Below are positions 24,952 to 36,754 of a DNA stretch of 64,000 bases, in pieces (the first letter of the stretch is position 1; each line of letters begins with the position of its first letter). A model generated the notes under the pieces. That model ran no database searches and had not been told where the DNA came from. It saw only the letters and a list, made by a program, of their open reading frames with translations. A program made the translations under genes and the position numbers. This stretch comes from Ectocarpus siliculosus (lineage: Eukaryota > Sar > Phaeophyceae > Ectocarpales > Ectocarpaceae): NCBI GenBank assembly GCA_000310025.1, contig FN649751.1, positions 6,984,381-7,048,380 on the forward strand. The letters run 5' to 3'.

Positions 24952-27189
24952 GTGGAACAGGACCCCCACAGAGAAACACTCTTTTGGGAAGAGTTCCCTC
25001 GAACATATGTGCAACTGCAGTACATGACTCGAACACAGAGGAAACGACTTCTGGACACCTACCGTATCCCTCAGTTGGATGAACTAATGCGTACGCCCTT
25101 GGGGATGCTCGGAGATTCAAAAATTCGCGGCAAACCATCAACACGAGCACCCATTATAACAGGAGAATTGTCACACTGTTCAATGTTTGAAATCATCACA
25201 CAGCCAAGCTGCAAAGTCAAGCACTGGAAGTTCGAGGCAGGGAAGGTGATGTCGGAAACGCAAGCACTTCGCATCCATGGTGCACGAGTTCAGAACGAAG
25301 GACGACTGAAGGAGGCGGAAGACATATTCAGGCGCTGTCTGGCGATCGAGGAGACCAAGCTGGGTCGAGAGGATGTGCAGGTAGCCATAGCACTACACGA
25401 CGTTGGAAAATGCGTTCAGCAGTTAGGGCGATTGGATGAGGCAGAGGAGCTGCTCAGGCGCTCTCTGGCGATCAAGGAGGTCAAGCTAGGTCGAGAGAAT
25501 ATGCAGGTGGCCTACACACTACACGAACTCGGTTTCTGCGTTCATATAGCGGGACGGACGCAGGAGGCGGAGGGGCTACTCAGGCGTTGCCTGGCGATCA
25601 AGGAGGTCAAGCTGGGTCGGGAGGATGTGCAGGTGGCTTACACGCTGCAGAGGCTTGGTGAAAGCGTCCGCCAGGAAGGAAGGTCAGAGGAGGCGGAGGA
25701 GCTGTTCAGGCGCTGCCTGGAGATCACGGAGGTCAAGCTGGGTCGAGAGGATTTGCAGGTGGCTGTGGCGCTACACGACCTTGGAAAATGCGTTCAGGAG
25801 ACAGGGCGATTGGATGAGGCGGAGGGCCTGTTTAGGCGCTGCCTGGCGATCAAGGAGATCAAGCTGGGGCGAGAACATGTACAGGTAGCCAACACGCTGT
25901 ACGAACTCGGTCGGTGCGTTAATGAAGCAGGGCGACTGGAGGAAGCGGAGGGGCTACTCAGGCGCTGCCTGGCGATCATGGAGGTCAAACTGGATCGAGA
26001 GGATCTGCAGGTGGCCTATACACTACAGGAGCTCGGTGGATGCGTTCAGGTAACGGGACGGCTGGAGGAGGCGGAGGAGCTGTTCAGACGCTGCGTGGCG
26101 ATCAGGGAAGCCAAACTTGGACATTACAACCCGATGGTGGCCTGCACGCTCCACAGCCTTGCAAAGTGCGTTCAGGAGGCGGGGCGACTGGAGGAGGCGG
26201 AGGAGCTATTCAGGGGCTGCCTGGAGACCATGGAGGTCGCGCTCGGTCCAGAGGATTTGTTAGTGGCCACAACGCTCCACAGTCTTGGTGAATGTGTTCA
26301 GCAGACAGGGCGACTGAAGGAGGCGGAAGAGTTGCTCAGGCGCTGTCTGACGATCAAGGAGACCAAGCTAGGTCGAGAGGATGTAGATGTGTCGTATACG
26401 CTCCACAGCCTTGGTGAATGCGTTCGTAAAGGAGAGAGGCACGAGGAGGCGGAGGAGCTCTTCAGGCGCTGCCTGGCGATCAAGGAGACCAAGCTGGGTC
26501 AACAGGAGGTGCAGGTGGCCTACACGCTGCACGAACTTGGTGAATGCCTGCAGACGGTAGGGCGACTGCAGGAGGCAAAGAAGGTGTTCAGGCGCTGCCT
26601 GGAGATCAGGGAGGTCAAGCTGGGCACAGAAGACGTGCAGGTCGCCGTGACGCTGCATAAGCTTGGTCAGTGCGACCAAAAGGCAGGACGGCCGGAGGAG
26701 GCGGAGGAGCTGTTCAGGCGCTGCCTAGCGATAATGGAGGTCAGTTTGGGCCCACAGCATACAAACGTGGCCGTGGCCCTGCACCGTATTGGTGAATGCG
26801 TTCAAAAGTTGGGGAGATTGGATGAGGCGGAGGAGCTGTTCAAGCGTTGCCTGGCAATCAAGGAGGTCAAGCTGGGCCGAGAGGATGTGCAGGTTGCTAC
26901 GACGCTGCACAGACTTGGCGAATGCATTCTGAAGGCAGACCGACTGCAGGAGGCGGAGCAGGTGCTCAGACGCTGCCTGGCACTCAGGGAGGTCAAGTTG
27001 GGCCGAGAGGATGTGCAGGTTGCCTGCACCCTGTACAGCCTCGGGGAGTGCGTTCAGAAGGCGGCAAGTCGGCAAGAGGAGGCGGAGGAGCTGTTCAGGC
27101 GTTGCCTGGCGATCACGGAGGTCAAGCTGGGTCGGGAGGATGCGCAGAGGGCCTACACACGGTACTGCCTTGACCTTTGTCTTGCTCAG
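24952..27189 (+). CDS. TPR-array protein, 15 units in one exon
   Basis: The frame is open from 24952, but the TPR array begins at 25264 and a better start may be the ATG at about 25249. The preceding 100 residues match nothing I know. The array has 15 tandem 42-residue units (25264-27156; the last has one extra residue), with consensus LHxLGECVQxxGRLEEAEEL then FRRCLAIKEVKLGREDVQVA. The exon ends YCLDLCLAQ at a phase-0 donor (GT at 27190), so coding continues, perhaps to the RING exon at 31063. TPRs of this kinesin-light-chain type bind partner proteins. The same unit is used in brown-algal NB-ARC-TPR genes, but no NB-ARC P-loop is visible here. Near-identity between units suggests recent repeat duplication. 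Confidence 0.85.
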
Positions 27190-30100
27190 GTATGGATAAG
27201 CCTGGAGTAGTACGTTGTTTTCGATGGATGGAAAATTTCGTGCAACAAGACCGTTGATCATAAGATATCCAGGACATGAAAGAGCGTTCACCTTGAGATG
27301 TCTGATGGAGTACAGTCGATAATAATGGGGAGGAAATAATTGAACCCAAAGTACACACTCCCGTCTCGATGAACAACTGCTCTATTTGGACGGAAACACC
27401 TCTTCGACCTCTTCGACCTCAACGCTCCGACAACCGTACACCATATTCTTGTTCGATTTCTTTCGCGGTAAACAATCACACCAATCTACCACGTGCGGTA
27501 ATTTGTTACTATTCCTGTTTCTCTGCAGCTGGAAAGTATCCATTTTTCGAAACCACTGACAGAAAATTCATGAAGGAGTGCGCGAGGTGACCACTATCGG
27601 TTTCGGCGCAAAAAGGTTTCCCTAAACTATTCGTATAGACTATTGATGGCCACGCCTTTCAGTAGCTCCGAGGAATTACGAAACTGCAGAGGCGGCGGGC
27701 AGGTAGACTGTCAACTAGTAATTCGCGAATGGAAGCCTTGGGTTGGAGTAGGCCTCGCGCCCCGGCAGAGGATCCTTGCTTGGCGTAAGTCCCCACGCGA
27801 AGTGGGAGCTTCGTGCGCGTATGGTGCTGGTACGGTATCTGGGTGAATTGTCGAACGACACAAATTACCGCAACAGGCGATCCCTACGGTAAGAACTTTA
27901 TGCCCACCTCTGGTGGCGAGGGTTTGGTGGCGGGTATAGGGGTGCCTTCTAGTCGTGACTTCAAATGTTGGTTTAAAAGGCCAAGTGGATCGATACTTTA
28001 GTGTTTTGTCCTGTTACCCTGCCGAGGAATATTCATGAAGTACGGTATATTTTACAGATATGAGGCCTCCATGGGACGGCCCGTGGTTTCGTCGATGCAC
28101 CGCTACAAAGCTGATTGTACCCCCCGCCGTTGATCACTCAGGCAATACAATACGGACTGGTTTCATCGCAAGCACCTTTGAAACTGCAAGATGTTGCGTG
28201 TGTGCCGTACTCTGGAGACTACCGAGATTGCCAAAGGTGGTCTCAACGAAATACCTCCTTACGGGATCTCTCTTCTAGCTACCCGGCCTTCATAGTGCTG
28301 TCGACTGGTATCCCGACGGTGAAATAAAAAAACCCAACGCGAAAAGGATGCATCGTAGGTCGCCCGACATGCCGTTCTCAACCGCAGGACGGGTGTCATG
28401 CCTGTTGGTCGTGTCGGAGGGCGGCCACGATGTGCCCCGCGGCCGCGTAGAAGGCGACAACAAGTTCCCGACAATCTCCATCTAACCCTACCATTGCCTC
28501 CCCCCAATGCCCGAAGCTGACTCCCAAGCGCACAACCGAAGGTCACATCCCTGGACTCAAATTGTATCTTTGAATGGGTAGGAACCACGGTAATGTTCAT
28601 TAAACTCCCCAAGGAACTCCCAAGTTCTGCCTTTTTTGGCGCTCTATAGCTTGAGAAACGCGAAGGTTTGGCGTGAGCATGTAGTTGCCTGCAGCGGTGC
28701 GTTGTCAATGTGGAAATCTTACATTCCATCGGCAAACAGTTGGGAACGGAGGACGGGCGACGCGAATGGGCTTTCGTGATTGGAAATGGTAACGTTGTCG
28801 TCATCACAACGAATCAAAGGTATCAGCCAAAGCCGTGCACGGGAATATTGCCCTGGCAGACCACGCGATGGCCTGGGGTGGCGTGTAGAAGCTCTGGCAT
28901 TCCCCTCTGGGCCTTCGGATGGAGTACCTTAAGGGGCACTAGATACTACACACCGACATCAGAAACCCCTTAAGATACCCTCGAGAACGTCACACGGCGT
29001 GATGAAAGTTGAAACAGCTTGCCAAAGACGGCAAGCCATCGGTCGATTCATCACACCGGTGACATGAGACACTGCACCCCATCAAGCCGTTTCAAACGAA
29101 TTGCCTCGTATGTGATCATTGTATTGAATATTCGCATGTCCGTTCTAGCTCGAATGATACTCGCACGCTCTGCGCGACGTGCTGGTCAAAGTTTGAACGT
29201 TCCCAACGGGGGGTATACAACAACTCGTAACCAGCGGAGTAGTGCAGCCTCATGGCATCGCACCCTCTCACTATCACACCCCTCACGATAGACGACAGTT
29301 TTGTGTTAAACCCACCACGTGTTGTCAAACTCCACTCTACTTTCACAACGCGAAAAAAGACCAAACAGTGTGAGATTGCGTTCTTGACCATTTCAGCGAT
29401 CGGCTGACGTCCACACCGATGAAAAAGATATCATACCCCCTGTAGAACACCACACCACGTGACAACATTCAAGTCCTCAAGCATTGTTCACCGAGATGTG
29501 GAAACTTCTAGCAAACTTCTAGTCCGCCCCTTGTCAGTGGGGACAGCACCGCCGCTTGTCATGCCAGCCAGGCATCTTGTTCCACGAAAGCCCGCCGCAA
29601 ACCTATCACGCACAGCTTTCAGGCTTGGAGCCTCGACATATTCCATGTTTCCTTTCTCCTGAAACAATGCACATGAGAGTTCCGCGCACCTCCGTGAAAT
29701 CGGGTGGCGTGCGTATAGAATGGCAGGAAATACAAACGAGTGGTTTGAGGCAGGAATACAGTTTCAGAACACCCAAGTCCATGTTAACGTCACCCCCGAA
29801 AACACTTTCCATCGGTGAAGCCCCATGACTTCGATGCCGATCCGGGTTTAGCGTAGGGATGGCACGCAAATTGGTAGAAAATGTAAAGTAGTTGTAATCC
29901 GAGCTGCTGGTACTATTGCAGTGTGCCCATCACGTAGTGACTCCCCTTGTTTCTTTGACGACGGCTACGTGCAATCTTCAGTTGGTACAGTCGTCGGATA
30001 AGAACGTTGTCCCCAACGTTGATGGGTGCAACAACTGTGTTTGGGCGATACAGTAGCCCAAACAAACCTCTGCAGTACTCTTTATCTGTGCTAGACACGG

Positions 30101-31062
30101 ATGTGTGCCTCGCGGAGTGATCGGTGTATGCGTTTCAACATCATCGCGTTCGTGTTTCTTTCCGATATATCATGAAGATAACTCGCACTTGCAGTGGTCG
30201 TCCTCAATTGATCATAACATCTTCCAAAATTGCTTCACGGACACAACATCGCCCCTTGACATCAACAGAACTCGTATCCTCTCCAGCTGCTCGGCGTTAC
30301 TGCCTGTATTCTCAAGACGGAAAGCCCCAAACAGGGCGACCCTACAAGATACATTGGGTCATACATTGAAGGGGAGGGTGTGGAAACCTCGGGGAGAGTC
30401 ACCATCATGACTTGCCCCATGTCTTAGAAATCTACCGAAAGCACTCGAAGAGTCAAAGGTGTAGGGACCAGCCCAGTGGTGGGCCGTGGCGGTGCGATTT
30501 ACCCTTTTTTCCGATCTCATGGCCGGAAGAGGCGGGGAGAGACTTTGAAGCACGCTGCAACTCTGAGCGCTTCGTCCACGCTAGAAAAAACAGCGTAGCC
30601 AGAAGCATAGTTGGTCTGCGGTACACCGTAAGAAATTTCCAGCAAACGCCATCATATTGACTACTTTCCTACAACGGGAGGCCCTGCCCAACACAGATCC
30701 CGCCCGACCCCTCGACGTTCGTCTGGCTGCTTCTGTCTATAGGCTGAGTCCCGTGCAAGCAACGCTTCAGACGAGGCGCCGGGTAGTACATGCAGTACAC
30801 CTAGGCCTGAAGAACACGACGAGCACAGCAACATATGCGTCGTGAGTGCTCCGGGTGTAGTGGTCACTTTAAACGAAGTTTGAACCGTTCTCTTGTGTGT
30901 ACGCAGCGGCATGCAGCGGTCCGCCGGGTGACGACGGGTCATTGGTCGTAAGATCGAATCAACGGGCTAGCAGTGTTTCTGACGTCAGGAAGATTCTGCA
31001 TGCGACTATCCTGCCCTCAACTACCACGTACCGCCCCAACCTTCGGCTCGATCTATTCCCAG
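27190..31062. other. Long intron or intergenic stretch with no supported exon
   Basis: If the TPR and RING exons belong to one gene this is an intron region, possibly holding a small exon that supplies the first RING cysteine. Reading frames are short and match no known family. Alignment with copy A supports homology near 27350-27440 and 30680-31062 only. Confidence 0.5.
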
Positions 31063-31200
31063 GTGTGCCTGCACGACGAGATAAATTGCGCGCTCGTTCC
31101 TTGTGGACACTGCTTCTGCGCCGGTTGTGGCTCTCGAGTTCGTGAATGCCCCGTGTGTCGCACGGGCGTCACGCAAATGCTCAAGACCTTCCGCCCGTGA
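31063..31200 (+). CDS. RING-finger (C3HC4-type) terminal exon
   Basis: After a polypyrimidine tract and CCCAG, 45 codons encode VCLHDEINCALVPCGHCFC, then AGCGSRVRECPVCRTGV and a short tail to a TGA stop at 31198-31200. The spacing fits C2-x-C3-x-H-x2-C-x2-C ... C-P-x-C of a RING, with the very first cysteine expected in the preceding exon, which I cannot place. RING domains act as E3 ubiquitin ligases by binding E2 enzymes. The same TPR-then-RING order occurs in the decayed copy A, so TPR array plus C-terminal RING in one protein is a reasonable inference. A tail of this kind, VPCGHCFCAGC and CPVCR near the C-terminus, is typical of IAP-like RING proteins. Confidence 0.7.
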   Translation: MCLHDEINCALVPCGHCFCAGCGSRVRECPVCRTGVTQMLKTFRP

Positions 31201-34200
31201 CTGTGAACGACATCAAGTGCCCCTATTGATACTAGATTTCACCCTATGCGCGTCATCGTTCCAGATACAACCTCTGACCGCCGAAGTTGAACTTTTGTAG
31301 ACCACAAGAAGCGAAAACCATGCTGGTAAGCACTGTTTCCATAAGCAGCAGCCTCAACAAATCTGTGCTGCTCCAGGCAGGTTGCGAGGTATCAATCCAG
31401 TGATGCCAGAGAGTAGAACCAGGCTGGAAACAATGGAGGAGAGGGAGCATGCCTGGCGCAGTAATGCCTTGCGCAGCAATAAACTTCTCGAACAACGAAC
31501 AGTTTTCAGTGGCATTGCTATGGTTCAGGCACCAGAGGAAACGCGAGCCGAAATAATAATAGATGTTGTTGGGAGGAAAACGTGAATCGAAAATGACCCA
31601 AGCCAATCCATGTTTCAGATTATCCTGCAAGCAATTACGGAACGGGCCGACTCCACCGACGGTATCTCCTGGCACCACATCTAGGTAGGAATTCGTCCTC
31701 TATCTCCATGTTGTGAGGTTGTTGTCGTTGCTGCTGCTGTTGTTATCTTTACCCCAATAATTGTTCGGTCTCTGCTCCGTACGTCCAAAAAGAAACATCC
31801 GCACCGGTTCAACTGACACGGACGCTTTCCGTGGTCAAACACAAACTCTCCCAAAAAGGTAGCAGTAGTTGCTTCACATGGAGCATTGAAACAAAGATTC
31901 CTAGGCTCAAATATTTGCATCAATGCTGGCGGTGGATAGCTTTCGAACGAAGGGTTTCAGACGAGGTGGTCCAAGTATGAGGTGAGGGCATCAGTCCCCT
32001 TTGCGACAGAGGTACGTCTTTTTTCAGATACATTCGGGCGCAATCCGCCGCGCACTTTGTCATGTGGGCAGACGCCACTCGACAACAGAGGAGACTCAAG
32101 GTTCTCGGGTAATATGCGCCGCATGAACACCGTTTCTCCCCCGCGGCGAGTCGGAAGTCAACAATGATTCGTTCGTTCTCGGTGATACGGTATCACCGAC
32201 AACAACGATGCCACACAGACACCGACCAAAACCTCGCCCTTGCCCCTCGAGGCGCTTGTCCGTACCCCATTCGCACTTCCAACGGCTTGATACCGCACCT
32301 GGCAACACCAAACCATTGCGTGCGACGCTCATGAATACACCCCCCGTAACGTCGCAAGCGCGGAACCTCCTCGTCTTGTCTCCCACCCTTTTGCTGGAAC
32401 GCATCCCCGTTGTCGTATCAAACACAATAGCACACGCATGCAACGACAGAGATACTTACATTTTCCGATGTGCGGGTAGGGGCGCGCCTTTGTGGTCATG
32501 TCGAACGACTCTCACATTCACACCAATAGGGAGTGAGGTTGTGAGTCTCGAGGTCCGGTACAGCACAAAGCAGCGGGTCGTGATCATGGACGAATCTGTT
32601 GGACCACGATCCGATTTCCCAGTCACATCCTGCTTGATGAGGGACCGGGTTCCTGCTGCTGTCGACCCTCCCTTCCACGGTCTTGACAAGTCTGGCCAGT
32701 CCACTGTTTGGCACTGCTTGGAGGCCGATTCGTGAGGCTCCTCGCTGGCGGCGTGTTTGGCCGCTGGTGCTGAGCTGGCAATGTGGACCAAGCTGTTTCA
32801 GCTGGTGGTGAATTCTTCCGCGGTGAGACAGATACAGCAGTAGACCAATAGAAACAATCAGCGGCCCCAGAGCAGCACCCACGCGACTACAGCCCCGCCG
32901 ACAGGTTCGCCCTTCCCTCCTTGGCTTGTGCATTACAAAACTTCCCGGTGCCGCAGCCGTCCTCTGCTCTCCACTGCGTCTAACACAACAACAGCCGTTT
33001 TACAGTCCATCGTCACATTTCCGCTTGGTGCAGGGCGTACCACCATTTGGGTAGGTAACCTTGGCACTGAAATCCTCCGTATTTCCACCATAGACTTCCT
33101 CGATCCAGCACTTGCGATATCATGCTCGCAGCACCTCGTTGTACTACATGAGAGTTTGTTGTGGCCCCAGATCCCAGATCGGGTGTTGCCCTCCCCGTTG
33201 GCACGAGGCGACGTTGCGGCATATCTTTCGTCTTTGGGTCTGGTTGTCGACCTGGCTTCTTTGAAGCATCATTGCTATAAGCTAGATGTCATATCATGTG
33301 TGGGGAGAAAGAAGAGGCAGAAGTCATTCGTGTGTGCAGCACAGCTCGGTTGTCTGATTGCTGTCTCTCTCTCTCTCTCCCTCTCTCTCGGGACAGCAAA
33401 AAACGCGGCACAATTATTTAAAAGGCGGCGGGATTACAAAATTGCAGGAGTCACGGCGTCGGCCAGTGAGCGACCGCCATTTGAAAACCAAAGATACTGG
33501 GTATGTCTCGAATGGGTAGTCTTTCTGTGTGTGTTTTTATTATTCCTTAATACTGCAGCTCTCATCTCGCCATCTCGCCATCTCGCCATTTCACCTTCTT
33601 TTCCTGGCCCTCTCTTAACCCCTTCGACCTAGCCCCTCGTAGAGGTCGCTACCTAAATAGGTGCTCGAGGTGAGTAGCCCTTGGTGAGAAGCATGGTTGA
33701 ACATGTGCTTTTTAGACTACAGTATCAGGTCGTCGAATGCGTAGACTATGAACTGGGTAGACTATCAAACAGCCAGCAACACGTTCGTGAGCGGTGCTTG
33801 GCACTCAAGCGGTGTGAAGAGACTCTTGACTGCGCTGGGTTAACGTTGTAGGAAAGCACGTTCAGCAATTATATACACCCCAACTGTTCACGTTAGTGGC
33901 CTTGGAACGCTTCTGACAGGCCTTCCGCGAAAGAAACGAAACCATGCACAACATGAGACTGACGGATGGTGCACATTATCTCTCCTAGATTTGTCTGCCT
34001 GCCGTTCTGCCTGCGGGTCTATCTCTCTGCCTGCCTTGCTGCCTCATCACGTTGTCATTCGGAAACTCCGAACCACGAACTTGTCTGCCGAACCCGCGAG
34101 GCGTGAGAATCATTCAATCGGCCGCCCGTCCTCAGTCCTCAGCAAAGTCTGAGCCAGTCTATTCACTGGTGCCTCGTTCGGTTTTAGGCTGTGTCAAGTG

Positions 34201-34559
34201 TTCGACCCTCTCAACCTCGAAACACGGGGTGCCCCTGACTTCTGACACACGCAATTTGCTCCGATTGCGCCGATCTCCCACAATTACCTTCCATCTCACA
34301 TTAGACCTCCGTCCTCCGTCAATGTCCAACAGCAGAATGGATAGCCCCCGAGGCTGGAAGATGTGGGTCTACAAACGTGCAATGCTACCTGCTGCCCAAC
34401 GAGAAGGACTTAACTCGACCACCTGCCCGGCGGAACCTTATTTCACGCGTGTGCACACGATCATTTCATAAAGTATACAAGGTCTCCCTTCGGGACGTGG
34501 GTGTCTACCCTCCCGCAGGTGACGCAAGACCACATTCGCATTGCCCGAACAGGAACCTC

Positions 34560-35645
34560 GCAGAGCTAGCGGGCACCCACCCACACACAACGGACACCCC
34601 TCCCAGACTAACGGTCACCATTCCCGACTAACGGACACTCTCGACATATTGGCACCCCCCCCAACTAACGGGTACTCCCCCCCCCCATAACTGGCCCACC
34701 TCTTGGTTCGGGGCACCCCCGCTCAACAGCGGCACTCCCCGACAACAACGGGCAACCCCCTCCATTGTGGGCACTCACCTGTGCTTACGCGTACCCCTTG
34801 GCGCCGTGTTTGGACGAAGGGAACGATGCAGGATGCACTGAATTTCCCGGACAGATACACTGTATTCCCTGATTACATACACAATATTCATTTATCAGAT
34901 ACGCTAAACAATTTATTCTGTATTCTCTCGTCAGATTCACTTTATTCTCTCATCAAGTACACCGTACTCGCTCGGTATTTCACGTTATCCTCTCGTGAAA
35001 TTCGCTGTAGTCCCTGATCAGATTCACTTCATTCCCTGACCATACTTACTGTGTTGTTCCCTCATCATTTTCGCTGTACTCCGAAATCAGGTTCACTGTA
35101 TTCCCTCATCCGATTCACTGTATTCCCTCATTAGATACGCTAGATTCCCTCATCAGGCTCACTGTTTTCCCTTATTCGGATACATACAATTGTAGTTGCT
35201 GATCATATAAGTTGTATTGGCTTACGAGATTCACCTGACCAGATTCACTGTGTTCCCTTATCCAATTCACTGTATCCCCTCTACATATTCACTGCATTCC
35301 CTCATCATGTTCACTGTTTTCCGGCATCAGATACGCTGTATTCCATTTTCAGGTTCACTGGTTTCCCGTTGTCGGATACATACCTTTATATGCTGATCAA
35401 ATACCCTGTACGCCCTGAGCAGATACACTGGGGGAGCCCCGAACACCCGACGGGGGTGCTTGCTATAGTCGGGGGGGTGCCCGTAATGGGGGGAGTGCCC
35501 TTCAGTCTGGGGTGGTGACCGTTAGTCGGGGGCAGTGCCCGTTCTGAGGCGTTGTGGGGGGGAAGTGCCCGTTAGCCCGGGGAAGTGCCCGTTGGAGAAT
35601 TTTTACCCGTATCCAGGGGGTGCCCTATTCTGCCACAAGTCCCCC
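34560..35645. repeat. Minisatellite with a central array between two inverted arms
   Basis: The left arm (about 34560-34800) repeats units like gactaacggacac and aactaacgggtactcccc. The right arm (about 35430-35600) repeats the reverse complement, such as agtgcccgttagtcggggg. Between them (about 34840-35425) lie some two dozen degenerate copies of a unit of about 22-25 bases close to ttccctcatcagattcactg. No reading frame of interest is present. Confidence 0.8.
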
Positions 35646-36440
35646 ACCGGTGGGGCACATCCGTAGTTTACCCCGCCGGCCGTGTTAGCACCTGAACGGA
35701 ACCCTTTGAGCTTAACGACGGGTCATACGGTAGCCCTACAGTGCAGCAACACAGTTGAGCGTGTCCTGTGTCGACTGGAGTCTTCTATGACAACATACAG
35801 CTGGTGGGGCAAGCCATGTAACCCACCAATGCCGAAGGAAGTGTATGGTTCCCACTGGGTGTATGTAAAGCTGTGTGGCGGGAATACTTCATGTGCTGGT
35901 CGCCTCACCAGCTATCAGCTGCTATGTGCTGTGCGTGCGTGTTTCACACATATTTGTGTGTCGATTGGAGTGTTGCAGGGCTACATACAGCAGTGGGTCT
36001 GTGTAGCTGAAGGGGAGTCTGCCTGCAAGAAAATAGAAGGCAGTGTTCGCTACCCACGTCAGGTGTTTGGCGAAATGCCGCGGGATTTCCCGACCTGTTC
36101 GCTGCCCCAGGTGCTGCCTGCTGCTGTGCGCTGTGTGTGCATCGACCACAAACTCCTGCAGGTGCTTGTGTGTCGATCGGAGCCTTGTAGAGGGAGATCT
36201 AGCTGGTGGGGTCCATTACGTTATCTACCCCACCAGTGGGGTAGCGGAGCATGTTCCCCACCAACCGTGGCACCACCAAAACTGTGCTGTTTCGGCCTCA
36301 CGATGGACCCAATGATACCCCTGCAACGCCGCAACGCATTCGTTGAAGTCCTGTATCTTGTAAAAGCGAGCTACAGGTGGTGGGATGTTTGAGCGTTAAC
36401 CGCCCCACCGGTGGGGTGGTTAAGAAATTACCCAATGGTG
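35640..36440. repeat. Degenerate repeats of roughly 200 bp with ccccaccggtgggg palindromes
   Basis: A unit containing a tgtgtcga(t/c)(c/t)ggag element, then a tacagc/tagc-tggtggg element, recurs near 35760-35820, 35955-35995 and 36165-36215. Palindromes ccccaccggtgggg lie at about 35643 and 36403, and a related ccccaccagtgggg at about 36224. The long frame across 35682-36392 is rich in Cys and Trp because of the repeats and is not called as a gene. Confidence 0.55.
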
Positions 36441-36754
36441 AGGTGTTTAGCCGTGTCGATAAAAATTTGATTATTGAAAACTCCGTAATTGCGGCTGGTG
36501 GTATACTTGAAGTACGGGAGGGGGGGATGTACTCATACTCGCAGCATGCCGTAGTCGTTAGACCATTGACCTCCCTACGAAGCCAAGACGGAGCACGCCG
36601 GGTTCTCGCCGGACCAGGCTCTCACATCACCAAGCGTGAAGGACCTTGAGTAGGGACGACTGAAAACCAAGAAGAGTCGCCGTGCAGCGAAGCATGGTCG
36701 ACAGCAGCAGCTAGCAGCAGGTAGTTCCTGATACCGCCTCAAACCCACACGCGC

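Larger units (their letters stand above)
27040..33910 (+). repeat. Segmental duplication, copy B
   Basis: This is the counterpart of 19180-24090, with anchors listed there. Copy B keeps the intact TPR end and RING exon. The distance from TPR exon to RING exon is 3.9 kb here against 2.3 kb in copy A, so one or both have gained or lost DNA. No SINE is present after the RING exon. Between 27.4 and 30.6 kb I see no supported exon. A CT-rich tract (33361-33390) and a short 9-base repeat (33565-33590) are present. Confidence 0.72.

Noticed and set aside
24952-27189. An NB-ARC-TPR resistance-type gene
   Set aside because: No P-loop or other NB-ARC motif is visible in any frame upstream; only the TPR part resembles that family.
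35682-36392. A 236-codon Cys/Trp-rich secreted protein
   Set aside because: The frame follows degenerate DNA repeats, has no convincing signal peptide or splice structure, and its periodicity comes from the repeats.
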